Below, piece by piece: positions 27,944 through 37,049 of a stretch of 64,000 bases of DNA (positions are counted from its first letter, which is position 1; the number at the start of each line of letters is the position of its first letter). The notes beneath the pieces are model-generated. The model did no database searches. It was not told where the DNA came from and saw only the letters and a list, made by a program, of their open reading frames with translations. This stretch comes from Ilumatobacteraceae bacterium (GTDB taxonomy: Bacteria; Actinomycetota; Acidimicrobiia; Acidimicrobiales; Ilumatobacteraceae): the NCBI GenBank assembly GCA_021298435.1, contig JAJTFJ010000005.1, positions 1 to 64,000 on the forward strand. The letters run 5' to 3'. The translations under genes were made by a program, and so were the position numbers.

Positions 27944-28624
27944 TTACTTCAAGACCTTCAGACAAGTCAGTCCGCGGAATGTTTCCGGAACAATAAAGAC
28001 GTTGTAGCGATAATCACTCCAACAACTTGAACCAGTGACTTTTACTTTCTCGCCGCCTAGTTCACCGCTCGTGCGGTCAAGTGGCCAGTCTCCAGAAATA
28101 TCGGAGGCAACAAGACGTCGAGACAACTGGCCGGGTGTAACTGTTCCGGTGTAGACACCGTCATCGGTCAACTTAGATAGCCGCTTCTCAAACTGCGTGA
28201 TGCGTTCAATGGCTTCGTTGGCTGCGGCAGCGGCAGCGGCAGCGTCTCTGATTGCGGCAGCTGCATCATCGACAACCGTCGCGATCTTTTCAGCTGCGTC
28301 TTCGGCTGCTGCCTTTGCCTTTGCAGCTTCTGCTCGCGCCGCAGCGATATCAGATTCATACGCGTCGACTTTCTCTTCGAGCTTGCTCACTTTCGCTGAC
28401 AGTTCTCCGATTATCTCAAGAATGTTTGATGGTGGAAGCGAGTCATCGGGGATGAGTTCAGGAATCTCCCCTTCCGTCGGAACAGTGGTCTCGGTGGAAT
28501 CGTTAGGACCAGCAGTAAAGATCTGCCTGGCGGATGAACCTGCCCACACCACACCAACAACGAGGATGGATAACGCCACCGCAAACAATGAGGTTCCGAT
28601 AAGACTTGACGTCACTTTACGCAT
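27944..28624 (-). CDS. Membrane-anchored coiled-coil protein, unknown function
   Basis: Not recognised. The 226 residues begin with a short basic start and one hydrophobic segment (about 9-29), then an acidic Thr/Pro linker. An alanine-rich coiled coil follows (about 70-145, e.g. KVSKLEEKVDAYESDIAAARAEAAKAKAAAE), then a small C-terminal globular region with two cysteines (SSCWSDYR, GLTCLKVLK) that could form a disulfide. Topology suggests one transmembrane anchor with the coiled coil outside. A tail-to-tail gap of three bases separates it from the mannosidase. Confidence 0.7.
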   Translation of the reverse strand: MRKVTSSLIGTSLFAVALSILVVGVVWAGSSARQIFTAGPNDSTETTVPTEGEIPELIPDDSLPPSNILEIIGELSAKVSKLEEKVDAYESDIAAARAEAAKAKAAAEDAAEKIATVVDDAAAAIRDAAAAAAAANEAIERITQFEKRLSKLTDDGVYTGTVTPGQLSRRLVASDISGDWPLDRTSGELGGEKVKVTGSSCWSDYRYNVFIVPETFRGLTCLKVLK

Positions 28625-28722
28625 GTCATCACTCTACGGAGGGGGTGTCTCGCCTCTTCATTCACCTACCCCCACGCAGTACTGTCAATGTGTTGCAACG
28701 CGCAACATACAAAGGGGGCACC

Positions 28723-29697
28723 ATGGCTGAGCGTTTTGAAAATGGATACGGCGGACTTGTCGCTGTCGTCACTGGTGGCGGTACCGGCATGGGTCGTGAG
28801 CTTGTTCGTCAGCTCACTGCTCAAGGGTGCGATGTCGCAACGTGTGATGTCATCCCAGAGAATCTCGCAGCCACTGTCGATCTCTGTACAACTGATGGCA
28901 ACACCGGGCAGATCCTCACCCATATCGCCGACGTATCAGTTGAGACAGAAGTCCTCGCCTTCCGCGATGCAGTTGCGAAATGGCGCCCACATGTGCATGT
29001 CTTGTTCAACAATGCAGGCATCGGTGGCGGCGGAAGTTTCGTTCTTGATGAACGTGCCGGCTGGGAAAAGACATTCAATGTGTGCTTTGGCGGCGTCTAC
29101 AACAACACTCGCGCCTTTCTTCCCCTTCTTCTTGCTGCACCATTTGGTCAAGTGGTGAACACAAGTTCCGTCAATGGCTTCTGGGCAACTCTCGGACCCA
29201 ATGTGTCTCACACTGCGTACAGCGCAGCAAAGTTTGCGGTGAAGGGCTTCACTGAAGCTCTTATCACTGATTTCCGTTTGAATGCACCAACATTGCGCGC
29301 ATCTGTGGTCATGCCTGGCCACATCGGCACAGACATCATGATCAACTCTCAGAAGTTGCAGGGTGCCGACCCCGAAACAATGACGCAGGAACAACTTGAT
29401 CAGGTGCGCGAGCGCTACGAACGTCAAGGAACAGACATGTCAGCCATCAGCGATGCCGACCTTCGCGCTCTCATGAAGATGGGGGCAGAAGGCTTCCGCG
29501 ATGTTGCTCCGATGTCAGCTGCAGATGCATCGAAGTTCATTCTTGATTCAGTTTCACGCGGAGGTTGGCGCATTTTGGTCGGAGATGATGCAGTTGTGCT
29601 CGACGACGAAGTGCGCAAAGCACCAAAAGATGCGTACCTCCCCGAGTTCATGGACCGTCTCCATGCACGTGGCGCCATGAACGCTATGGGTCGCTAA
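28723..29697 (+). CDS. Short-chain dehydrogenase/reductase (extended C-terminus)
   Basis: SDR oxidoreductase of 324 residues with the TGGGTGMG cofactor loop (about 17-24), NNAGIGGGG near 93, the catalytic Ser in NTSSVNG and YSAAKFAVKG. The C-terminus is about 70 residues longer than a classical SDR and lacks the usual VDGG end. The start is ATG 28723 with AAAGGGGG just upstream; the track's earlier start is not supported. Substrate unknown. Confidence 0.87.
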   Translation: MAERFENGYGGLVAVVTGGGTGMGRELVRQLTAQGCDVATCDVIPENLAATVDLCTTDGNTGQILTHIADVSVETEVLAFRDAVAKWRPHVHVLFNNAGIGGGGSFVLDERAGWEKTFNVCFGGVYNNTRAFLPLLLAAPFGQVVNTSSVNGFWATLGPNVSHTAYSAAKFAVKGFTEALITDFRLNAPTLRASVVMPGHIGTDIMINSQKLQGADPETMTQEQLDQVRERYERQGTDMSAISDADLRALMKMGAEGFRDVAPMSAADASKFILDSVSRGGWRILVGDDAVVLDDEVRKAPKDAYLPEFMDRLHARGAMNAMGR

Positions 29698-29759
29698 CCC
29701 CAACTGTTTCCAACCACTTTTAGTCAGGTTCGCTTGTCGTTCACCTGAAAGAAAGGTGC

Positions 29760-30017
29760 GTGTATCACCATGGCTACATGGAACACACACCACAGAAAAG
29801 TTCAGTTCTTGAATCAGTCGTCCTGGCCATCTCTTCCATCGGATTAGGCGCTTACTGTGCGTCATTTTCCAGCCATCTTGCGATGCAGGCAGTCCTCATG
29901 AGCCTGCCACCGGCAACACTTTTCATCTCTCAGCGCCGTAAAAAGGCCACTGTCGCCGTCATGGACGCACCTCGCCACACCGCAGTGGAATACTTATCGG
30001 GTGTTCACGCCGCCTGA
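29760..30017 (+). CDS. Small hydrophobic protein, unknown
   Basis: A GTG-started ORF of 85 residues with GAAAGG upstream. An internal hydrophobic stretch (VVLAISSIGLGAYCASF and AVLMSLPPATLFI) suggests one or two membrane segments, followed by a basic patch (SQRRKK). It fills the gap between the SDR and the RecB-like nuclease and overlaps the nuclease start by 17 bases. Not recognised; the ATG at 29778 is an alternative start. It could be a chance ORF. Confidence 0.4.
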   Translation: MYHHGYMEHTPQKSSVLESVVLAISSIGLGAYCASFSSHLAMQAVLMSLPPATLFISQRRKKATVAVMDAPRHTAVEYLSGVHAA

Positions 30018-30777
30018 GTATCTCTCCCCTTCGTCGATCCGCACCTTCCGCGACTGTCCGCAGAAGTTCAAGATCGGCCGATTTGACAACATCAAGGAAC
30101 CACCATCGTGGGCGACTCACCTTGGTTCCTTTGTTCACGAGGTACTTGAACACCTCTACGGTTTGCCTCACGAGGATCGCACCAATGATTCGCTGAAGAC
30201 TTTGGCCGGCGATCTCTGGACTACAAACGAGTGGGAAGCAAAAGTGCTCGCTCTCACCGAGCCCAAAGGTGGCATCAGAGATTTCAAAGTCGAGGCGTTT
30301 GCCAGCATGACCAACTTGTGGAAGTTGGAAGATCCTGCCGAAACAGATCTTGATGAGATGGAAATGAAGCTCGAAGCCGATGTCGAAGGTGTTCAGATGC
30401 TCGGATACATCGACCGCTTGATGATTGACGATGAGCAGTCAGCCATCATCTCCGATTACAAAACGGGCAAAATTCCGAATGAGAAATTCACATCGGAAGA
30501 CGACAAGTTCTTCCAGTTGCTCGCGTACGCACTGATGCTCGAAGCAAGTGATGGAGTGCCCACCAGCAAAGTGGAACTTCTGTATCTCACGCAGTCAGCC
30601 AAGCATGAACTTGCTGCAACACCAGTGAAGTTGTCGATCGCTAAAGGCACCATTGTGGAAACCAAGGAAGCCCTTGATGCAGCGTGTGGTACAGGCGACT
30701 TCCACTGCAACGTCACCAAACTGTGTGATTGGTGCCATTACAAAAAGATTGGCGTTTGCCCCGCCTGGAAGAGCTAG
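30001..30777 (+). CDS. RecB-family PD-(D/E)XK nuclease
   Basis: A compact 258-residue nuclease of the Cas4/RecB-like PD-(D/E)XK superfamily. H46 in GSFVHEVLE, D138 in LGYIDRL and the DYKTGK motif (152-157) form the expected active site. Four cysteines, C19 in RDCPQKFK and the C-terminal cluster CDWCHYKKIGVC with one before it, could bind an Fe-S cluster as in AddB and Cas4. Start is GTG. No helicase or cas gene is nearby, so it probably serves in DNA repair; the precise role is open. Confidence 0.85.
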   Translation: MFTPPEYLSPSSIRTFRDCPQKFKIGRFDNIKEPPSWATHLGSFVHEVLEHLYGLPHEDRTNDSLKTLAGDLWTTNEWEAKVLALTEPKGGIRDFKVEAFASMTNLWKLEDPAETDLDEMEMKLEADVEGVQMLGYIDRLMIDDEQSAIISDYKTGKIPNEKFTSEDDKFFQLLAYALMLEASDGVPTSKVELLYLTQSAKHELAATPVKLSIAKGTIVETKEALDAACGTGDFHCNVTKLCDWCHYKKIGVCPAWKS

Positions 30778-30778
30778 A

Positions 30779-30802
30779 GCGTTACGGCGTTACTCGTAAC
30801 GC
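30779..30802. terminator. Short hairpin at the convergent gene junction
   Basis: GCGTTACG and CGTAACGC form a perfect 8-base stem with an 8-base loop between the convergent nuclease and monooxygenase genes, overlapping the last codons of the latter. The loop repeats GCGTTAC. No clear U-run follows on either strand, so termination is only plausible. Confidence 0.4.
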
Positions 30803-32289
30803 AGACAACCATCTTCCAAATTGGCAAGAGGAAGAATCTCTTTTTCCTGCCAGTAATCCTGGTCGTGCTTCCACTCGGACTTTGTGCCCGACTTTGGCAT
30901 GAGGTGCTGCGCACGCATCAAGTAGTTCGGGTTGAAGTTGCTGGGCTCAATCCAACTTCCCACTTCCATATCGGAATCTTCGGGACGCAATTGCGGAGTC
31001 ACACGCTGGGCACCCTTTTCTTCCATCACCTTGAACATGCGAAGAATAAAGTCGGCCATGAGGTCAACACGCAATGTCCAGCTGGCACGGAAGTAACCGA
31101 ACACCCATGCAAGGTTCGGAACATCTGTGAACATCATTCCGCGATACGTGACTGTTTGACTCCACTCGACTGGCTTGCCATCTACTTCGAACGGAATGTC
31201 GCCCAACACACTGAGATTGAATCCAGTTGCCGTGATGATGATGTCGGCATCAATCTGAGTGCCACCCTTGGTGAGAACTCCGGTTGCGTTGAACGTTTCA
31301 ATCTCATCTGTCACGACGCTTGCCTTGCCTGATGAAATACCTGCGAACAAGTCACCATTGGGCACAAACGCAATGCGTTGTTGCCATGGGCGGTATGACG
31401 GCGTGAAGTGCTTCATGTCGTAGCCCTCTGGCAGAAGGTCTTTCACACCAGTGAGCAACATGTCGCGCACCATGTCTGGCTCCTGCACGGACATCACGGT
31501 CACCATGTGCTGATCTGCAAGTGTCTTGCGGCGGGCAATCTCGTGAATCCACTCTTCGTTCACCTGCAATGCACGCAACTGATCAACCAGTTCATTGGCA
31601 TTACGGCCAGGAATGAAATACGTCGGAGAGCGCTGCAACATCGTGATGTGTTCAACGTCTTCGGCCATCGCCGGCACAACCGTTGCCGCTGTGGCACCCG
31701 AACCAATGACAAGAACTTTCTTGTTCTTGTAATCAAGATCTTGCGGCCATGTCTGCGGGTGAACGATCTTGCCCTTGTAGGAATCCATGCCTGGCCACTC
31801 AGGGGTGTACCCCTCTGAGTGCTTATAGTAGCCCTGACACATCCACAAGAAGTTCGTGGTCATCTGGAAAGTGTCACCGGTGTTCAAGTTGGTGACATCA
31901 ACAGTCCAGAGGTTGTCGGCACTCGACCACGATGCACCCGTAATGCGATGGCGATATCGAATGTGCTTATTGAGGTCATTGTCTTCAATGACCTCACCCA
32001 TGTACTTCTTGATTTCTTCCGAAGACGCGATGGGGGTGCCAACCCATGGTTTGAAGCGGTAGCCAAATGTGTAGAGGTCGCTGTCTGAGCGCACACCGGG
32101 ATATGTATGCATATGCCAGGTGCCGCCAAAGGTTTCGTATGCCTCAAGAACCACGAAGGACTTATTCGGAGCCTGATCTTGCAGGTGGTAGGCCGTGCCC
32201 ACGCCGGAGATGCCAGCGCCCACGATGAGGACGTCGAAGTGCTCAATACCCTGCTTGCGCTGTGTTGCCGAGTCTGCGGTCATGGTCAT
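30790..32289 (-). CDS. Flavin-dependent monooxygenase, EthA-like Baeyer-Villiger type
   Basis: FAD/NADPH monooxygenase of 499 residues. The FAD loop GAGISG is at 24-29 and GGTWHMHTYPGVRSDSD follows. The fingerprint YKGKIVHPQTWP (171-182) matches the BVMO pattern FxGxxxHxxxWP except for Tyr at the first position. The NADPH loop is IGSGATAATVVPA. Overall it resembles mycobacterial EthA, which oxidises ketones, thioamides and sulfides. The physiological substrate is unknown; the neighbouring CoA and carotenoid genes suggest a ketone intermediate. Confidence 0.9.
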   Translation of the reverse strand: MTMTADSATQRKQGIEHFDVLIVGAGISGVGTAYHLQDQAPNKSFVVLEAYETFGGTWHMHTYPGVRSDSDLYTFGYRFKPWVGTPIASSEEIKKYMGEVIEDNDLNKHIRYRHRITGASWSSADNLWTVDVTNLNTGDTFQMTTNFLWMCQGYYKHSEGYTPEWPGMDSYKGKIVHPQTWPQDLDYKNKKVLVIGSGATAATVVPAMAEDVEHITMLQRSPTYFIPGRNANELVDQLRALQVNEEWIHEIARRKTLADQHMVTVMSVQEPDMVRDMLLTGVKDLLPEGYDMKHFTPSYRPWQQRIAFVPNGDLFAGISSGKASVVTDEIETFNATGVLTKGGTQIDADIIITATGFNLSVLGDIPFEVDGKPVEWSQTVTYRGMMFTDVPNLAWVFGYFRASWTLRVDLMADFILRMFKVMEEKGAQRVTPQLRPEDSDMEVGSWIEPSNFNPNYLMRAQHLMPKSGTKSEWKHDQDYWQEKEILPLANLEDGCLRYE

Positions 32290-32424
32290 ATCTGCCCCCT
32301 GATTTCCACTTCAGATACTAAGACGGTGGCCCCATTTTGAAAGGGTCGAACTTTGACTCCCGCTGGACTCTCCCCCTGTTGAGGCTGGTTCATTCGTGAA
32401 TTAGTCTCCCGATGGGGGTTTGAC

Positions 32425-34170
32425 ATGTTTGACATCATCATTCGCGGGGGCACAGTTGTTGATGGCACAGGCGCACCATCGCATGTTGCTGACGTTGCCA
32501 TTTCTGGCGGGGTCATTGTGGAAGTTTCTGATCGCATCGTTGGCGAAGCATTCGAGGAGATTGATGCACACGGCAAACTTGTGACTCCGGGCTTCATCGA
32601 CATTCATACGCACTATGACGGTCAAGTCAGTTGGGACACATTGTTGGAACCATCCAGTTGTCACGGTGTGACCACCGTGGTTGTTGGTAACTGTGGCGTG
32701 GGCTTTGCACCTGTTCGTCCAGGCCAAGAAGAGTGGCTTGTGCAACTAATGGAAGGCGTCGAAGATATCCCTGGCACGGCACTGCATGAAGGAATTAGTT
32801 GGGAGTGGGAAACGTTCCCTGAATACCTCCAAGCAATCGACAAGCGTCGCTATGCAGTTGACATTGCTGCATACGTTCCTCACGGCGCTGTGCGTGGATA
32901 TGTGATGGGTGAACGTGGCGCACGAAACGAAGATGCCACTGCAGAAGATCTTGCAGAGATGGCCCGCATTGTGCGTGAAGCACGAGAAGCCGGTGCAGTG
33001 GGGTTCTCCACCAGTCGCACAATGGGACACAAAGCCAAAGATGGTCAACCAGTTCCTGGCACCTTCGCTAGCTCTGATGAACTCAATGCACTTGCCGATG
33101 CACTTGTTGCCGGTGGAGGCGGACTTTTCGAAGTTGCACCCGAAGTTCTTCCTGATGGTGGCGACCAACCAACAATGGGAATGACGGAAGAACTCGAGTG
33201 GATGGGCGAACTCGCTTTACGCACTGATCTCAAAGTCACGTTCTTGCTGTTGCAGTACATGACAATGCCCGATGCATGGAAGCAAGCACTAGATCATTCG
33301 TCGAAGATTCTTGAACAGGGCGGATACCTGCGACCACAAGTAGCAGCGCGCCCCTTCGGCATGATGATTGGCTGGGCTGGATATCACCAGTTCAACAAGC
33401 GTCCAACATTCATTGAGCTTGCGAAGTCATTGTCGCTTGATGACTTGAAGAAAGAACTCGCGAAGCCTGACGTGCGTGCGCAGATTCTTTCTGAAAAAGA
33501 TGAGCCAGTGAATCATCACATTCAGTTCGATGGTCTCGGACCACGACTGGGGCAGATCCCCCATCTCCTTTATGCAATGGGCAATGGCACCGATTACGAA
33601 CCCACCCCTGAGATGAGCGTGAAAGCACTTGCTGATGCCGACGGCGTTTCCACTGACGAGAAGGCATACGACTTGCTCAATGAAAACGGTGGAAATGCAT
33701 TCCTGATGTTCCCCACGTTGAACTATGTCGGCGAAAACCACGATGTTATCTACGAGATGTTGACCCACCCTGCTGCGATTAACGGCCTCAGCGACGGTGG
33801 TGCACATGTGCGAATGATTTGCGATGCATCCATTCCGACGTACCTACTGTCTCACTGGGCACGTGACCGTGAACGCGGTGCAAAGTTGTCTGTTGAGGAA
33901 GCAGTTCGCTTGCAGACCACCGCAACAGCAGAAGTGCTCGGTCTTTCTGATCGCGGACGGGTCGCTGTGGGTCAACGAGCAGATATCAACGTCATTGATT
34001 TCGAGAATCTGAATCTCTCGACTCCGTACACAGCAAATGACTTACCTGCTGGTGGACGTCGTCTTCTTCAATCAGCAACTGGGTACGTTGCAACCATTGT
34101 GAATGGCATCATCACACGACGCGAGGGTGTCGACACTGGGGAACGCCCCGGCCGTTTGGTTCGCGCCTAA
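32425..34170 (+). CDS. Amidohydrolase, D-aminoacylase/N-acyl-D-amino-acid deacylase type
   Basis: Metal-dependent amidohydrolase of 581 residues. It has the N-terminal beta part (IIIRGGTVVDGTGAP), metal ligands in GFIDIHTHYDGQ (about 55-66), the GVTTVVVGNCGVGFAPVRP stretch typical of D-aminoacylases, and the late SDGGAHVRM with the catalytic aspartate. The C-terminus has GRVAVGQRADINVIDFENL. Length and motifs fit the subgroup annotated as N-acyl-D-amino-acid deacylases, but many of these act on other amides or lactones. It sits head-to-head with the EthA-like gene. Confidence 0.88.
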   Translation: MFDIIIRGGTVVDGTGAPSHVADVAISGGVIVEVSDRIVGEAFEEIDAHGKLVTPGFIDIHTHYDGQVSWDTLLEPSSCHGVTTVVVGNCGVGFAPVRPGQEEWLVQLMEGVEDIPGTALHEGISWEWETFPEYLQAIDKRRYAVDIAAYVPHGAVRGYVMGERGARNEDATAEDLAEMARIVREAREAGAVGFSTSRTMGHKAKDGQPVPGTFASSDELNALADALVAGGGGLFEVAPEVLPDGGDQPTMGMTEELEWMGELALRTDLKVTFLLLQYMTMPDAWKQALDHSSKILEQGGYLRPQVAARPFGMMIGWAGYHQFNKRPTFIELAKSLSLDDLKKELAKPDVRAQILSEKDEPVNHHIQFDGLGPRLGQIPHLLYAMGNGTDYEPTPEMSVKALADADGVSTDEKAYDLLNENGGNAFLMFPTLNYVGENHDVIYEMLTHPAAINGLSDGGAHVRMICDASIPTYLLSHWARDRERGAKLSVEEAVRLQTTATAEVLGLSDRGRVAVGQRADINVIDFENLNLSTPYTANDLPAGGRRLLQSATGYVATIVNGIITRREGVDTGERPGRLVRA

Positions 34171-34218
34171 ATCTTCACATTGCACGCAATAGTTTCTGCG
34201 TGTACCAAAAGAAAAGTC

Positions 34219-34962
34219 TTAGCGACCCTTCCATTCGGGTGCACGCTTCTGTGCGAAAGCGATGGAGCCTTCTTTCGCGTCCTCACTGCTGAAAACAACC
34301 TTCTGCAGTTCACCAAGCAGCGCTGGGTTGCCGCCACCGATTTCATCGAGCATCAACTGCTTTGTTGCCTGCACAGCGAGTGGACCATTTGCCGACACGC
34401 GACCTGCAAGCGCAAGAGCAGCATCACGAAGACCAGCAGCAGGAACGACTTCGTTAATGAGACCGAGTTCTTTTGCACGGTCTGCACTGATGGGGTCACC
34501 AGTAAGGCCCATCTCCATTGCAACTGCCATCGGGATACGTGCTGGCAAGCGAACGCCGCCACCAGCAGCGAACAAGCCGCGCTTCACTTCTGGAATTCCG
34601 AAGCGAGCAGTCTCCACCGACACGATGAGATCACAGAACAACACCACTTCAAAGCCACCTGCAAGAGCGTGGCCATTGACTGCTGCAATGAGTGGCTTCT
34701 TGCACTGACGAAGTGCTGCAAAACCAAGACCAATTTTTGCGATGTCTTCACCAGCAGCAAATGCCTTGAGGTCCATTCCTGCACAGAAGACTTTTTCACC
34801 TGCACCAGTGATCACAATCGCGCGCACTTCAGGATTCTCGGCTGCATCATTCAATGCATTGGACAAACCCTCACTGAGAGCTCCGTTTAATGCGTTGCCA
34901 GCCTCTGGGCGGTTGAGCGTAATAACAAGAACGTTGTTCGTGATTTCTGTCAAGACTTCCAT
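34219..34962 (-). CDS. Enoyl-CoA hydratase/isomerase (crotonase family)
   Basis: Crotonase-fold enzyme of 247 residues acting on enoyl-CoA. The oxyanion-hole and CoA site CAGMDLKAFAAGED and the NGHALAGGFEVVLFCDLIV stretch are clear. Of the two catalytic glutamates of hydratases, one position appears as PEVKRGLFAAGGG. I start at ATG 34962, which has AGGAGA upstream; the track's 13 extra residues are not needed. The role fits beta-oxidation of the products made by the neighbouring monooxygenases and thiolase. Confidence 0.9.
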   Translation of the reverse strand: MEVLTEITNNVLVITLNRPEAGNALNGALSEGLSNALNDAAENPEVRAIVITGAGEKVFCAGMDLKAFAAGEDIAKIGLGFAALRQCKKPLIAAVNGHALAGGFEVVLFCDLIVSVETARFGIPEVKRGLFAAGGGVRLPARIPMAVAMEMGLTGDPISADRAKELGLINEVVPAAGLRDAALALAGRVSANGPLAVQATKQLMLDEIGGGNPALLGELQKVVFSSEDAKEGSIAFAQKRAPEWKGR

Positions 34963-35016
34963 AGCAATCTCCTCTAAAAGTGATTCTTTAGATTGCCACA
35001 AACAGCGCTGTGCGCT

Positions 35017-35472
35017 CTAGTTCTCGGCGGCAGCCTTGAGGTTTTTCAGCGTTTCTTCCATGTTTCGGCGATTGTGTTCTGCGCGATTCGACACGCCACT
35101 GACAAGCTTCCCGAGGCGATCTGCAAACTTGCTGCGGTAGTCGATCCAACTATGTGTCACGGTGCAACCTGCGCCTGATGGGGTGATCTCATAGACCCAA
35201 TCGCACCAATTCTTGCCGAGTGCCATCAATGCGAAACTGAACTTGTTTGGTGCGTCGACCTCATTGACTTTCACCGACGTAGACCAGGCCTTGTTGCCAT
35301 TCTTATTGCGACCTTTGAATCGTGCGCCCACGGCTGCCCCTGTTGCACCCTTCACCCATTCGCCGCCAAGGTTCTCGGGTGACCATTCCCCCATTCGAGG
35401 AAGGTCTGTTACTAATGCCCACACAAGCTCTGCTGGAGCGGAAATGTCTTGAGTAACGGAAACAGTGGCCAT
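35017..35472 (-). CDS. SRPBCC-family (START-like) protein
   Basis: A 151-residue polyketide-cyclase/START-fold protein that typically binds hydrophobic ligands. It begins VSVTQDISAPAELVWALVTDLPRMGEWSPE, the usual family opening, and ends with a long helix. A GAGG ribosome binding site precedes the ATG. It lies between the carotenoid oxygenase and crotonase genes on the same strand, which suggests it carries or modifies a lipophilic intermediate. No catalytic residues can be claimed. Confidence 0.85.
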   Translation of the reverse strand: MATVSVTQDISAPAELVWALVTDLPRMGEWSPENLGGEWVKGATGAAVGARFKGRNKNGNKAWSTSVKVNEVDAPNKFSFALMALGKNWCDWVYEITPSGAGCTVTHSWIDYRSKFADRLGKLVSGVSNRAEHNRRNMEETLKNLKAAAEN

Positions 35473-35525
35473 GGAAGTACCTCGCTAGTAATCAGCGAGA
35501 TACACAATGTTTCGCTTTGGAGAAC

Positions 35526-37040
35526 TTAGTCCCAGATGTGTTCGCCCTGGACCCACGTTGCGTGGAAGCCAGGACCACATCGGCTGGGAAGTTTTACTTT
35601 TGCAATCGGGCCAGCCTCGATGTCTTGTGCTGCATAGACCCAACATTCAGATGCATATGTCTCTAGGTTGGTGCAGATGGTGACGACGTATCCGTTGTCT
35701 TCTGCCCCACCGTTTGTACTGCGCGCGAAAGCAGACTCACTACCCAACCATCCATCGCCATAACTCACCATCTCACGCTTCATCGTTTCGTGGTCGTACT
35801 TCACGAGGTCCGTGAAGATCAGTGTCTTTGCTTCCAACGGAATGTGCTGGTGATACGAGTACCGCGTCTTTTGGCCGTAGAGATCAACATCGGGCAAACA
35901 GAACTCCACATTGAGGTCGTCCAATGATTCTTCGGAGGTTTCGCCAGTGCGCACATTCATGCGCCAGCGATACAGATGTGACTTCACCCGCATGTACGCC
36001 AACATGCTGGCCAATGGGCCTTCTGCCGGATCACGCTTAATGCGCGGGTCTGGCTGCATGCAGCCATCCATGATGATCCAGTCGCCTTCTTCCCATGCAT
36101 TCACCATGTGCAATACATAGCCCGGCTTGAACTCAAACCACTTCACTTGATCTTGTGTGCCGTAGCGAGGAATCACACCAATACGCGACGGCATATCGGG
36201 CTTAAACGTGACGACACGACGACCAATGCTCTTCAACATGTCAGGGTCGTGGAAGAACGGCCAGTCGTGCAACAAGCTGTAGTTCTCTGTGATGGTGATG
36301 TCGTGCGGTAAGCGCGGACCAGGCAAATCAATGCGAGCAACGTGCTTCAGCGCGCCGTGCTTGTCCCACACGTAATAGGTGTAGAAACTTTCAAAGTCTG
36401 CATAGTCATACCCAATGAGTTCACCTGTGCGCATGTCTGTTTTCGGATGCGCATTAAGAGTGGTACGCAAACTGCCGCCGAAGTCTTGTAAGCCCTTGGT
36501 ATCAAGAGTGACGGGGTCAAGTTCATACACCGCACCAGCGTTGTACCAACCAGTGATCAACTTGCCGTTATGGATGTTCAGCGTGGTGTTGGCAGTGTCC
36601 CGCACGTAGTCAGGATTACGTACCTCTTCGTAGCCGCGCGCTTCAGCATCACGAAGGTCAAATTCAGCCATCATGCCGTTCCGTGTTGTTGCAGCTCCAT
36701 TGATGTCATCCATCAAGACTTCTGTCTTCACGTACTTGCGAGAGAAAGAGACTTTGCCATCACGGAAGTAGATGCCGTAGACCATGCCGTCACCATCAAA
36801 GAAGTGATGATCGAACTTGGGGCGGAACATGGGGTTCGGCGACTGGCGGTAATACGCGCCATACATGTCCGCCGGAATTGTGCCTTCAACCTCCAGGTCG
36901 TCAGCAGTCACTTCTGTCATTACCGGTGCATAAAACCCATGCAAATAGGGGTTTCCTGCGTGCAGTTCATCGTTGATCCACGCCGGCGCATCGTCCGGAT
37001 CGGGCATCTGTGATTGCAGAACACGTGTACGAAGATCCAT
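35526..37040 (-). CDS. Carotenoid cleavage oxygenase family protein (RPE65/lignostilbene dioxygenase type)
   Basis: Non-heme iron(II) dioxygenase of 504 residues that cleaves double bonds in carotenoids, apocarotenoids or stilbenes. The seven-bladed-propeller marks are present: NPMFRPKFDHHFFDGDGMVYGI, the His motifs LNAHPKTD, LPHDITITENY, LHMVNAWEEGD, and the terminal GFHATWVQGEHIWD. These give the four expected iron-binding histidines. AGGGGATAACG precedes the ATG. It is ten bases after the thiolase stop, so the two are probably one transcript. Substrate unknown. Confidence 0.9.
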   Translation of the reverse strand: MDLRTRVLQSQMPDPDDAPAWINDELHAGNPYLHGFYAPVMTEVTADDLEVEGTIPADMYGAYYRQSPNPMFRPKFDHHFFDGDGMVYGIYFRDGKVSFSRKYVKTEVLMDDINGAATTRNGMMAEFDLRDAEARGYEEVRNPDYVRDTANTTLNIHNGKLITGWYNAGAVYELDPVTLDTKGLQDFGGSLRTTLNAHPKTDMRTGELIGYDYADFESFYTYYVWDKHGALKHVARIDLPGPRLPHDITITENYSLLHDWPFFHDPDMLKSIGRRVVTFKPDMPSRIGVIPRYGTQDQVKWFEFKPGYVLHMVNAWEEGDWIIMDGCMQPDPRIKRDPAEGPLASMLAYMRVKSHLYRWRMNVRTGETSEESLDDLNVEFCLPDVDLYGQKTRYSYHQHIPLEAKTLIFTDLVKYDHETMKREMVSYGDGWLGSESAFARSTNGGAEDNGYVVTICTNLETYASECWVYAAQDIEAGPIAKVKLPSRCGPGFHATWVQGEHIWD

Positions 37041-37049
37041 CGTTATCCC

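Noticed and set aside
28197-28730. Alanine-rich plus-strand ORF and GCAGCGGCAGCG-like tract
   Set aside because: It is the antisense of the alanine-rich coiled coil at 27944-28624. The triplet repetition is explained by Ala codons, not by a microsatellite.
34180-34890. 236-residue Cys-rich ORF on the plus strand
   Set aside because: It lies antisense to the clear enoyl-CoA hydratase gene; the cysteines come from reverse-complement codon bias and no domain is visible.
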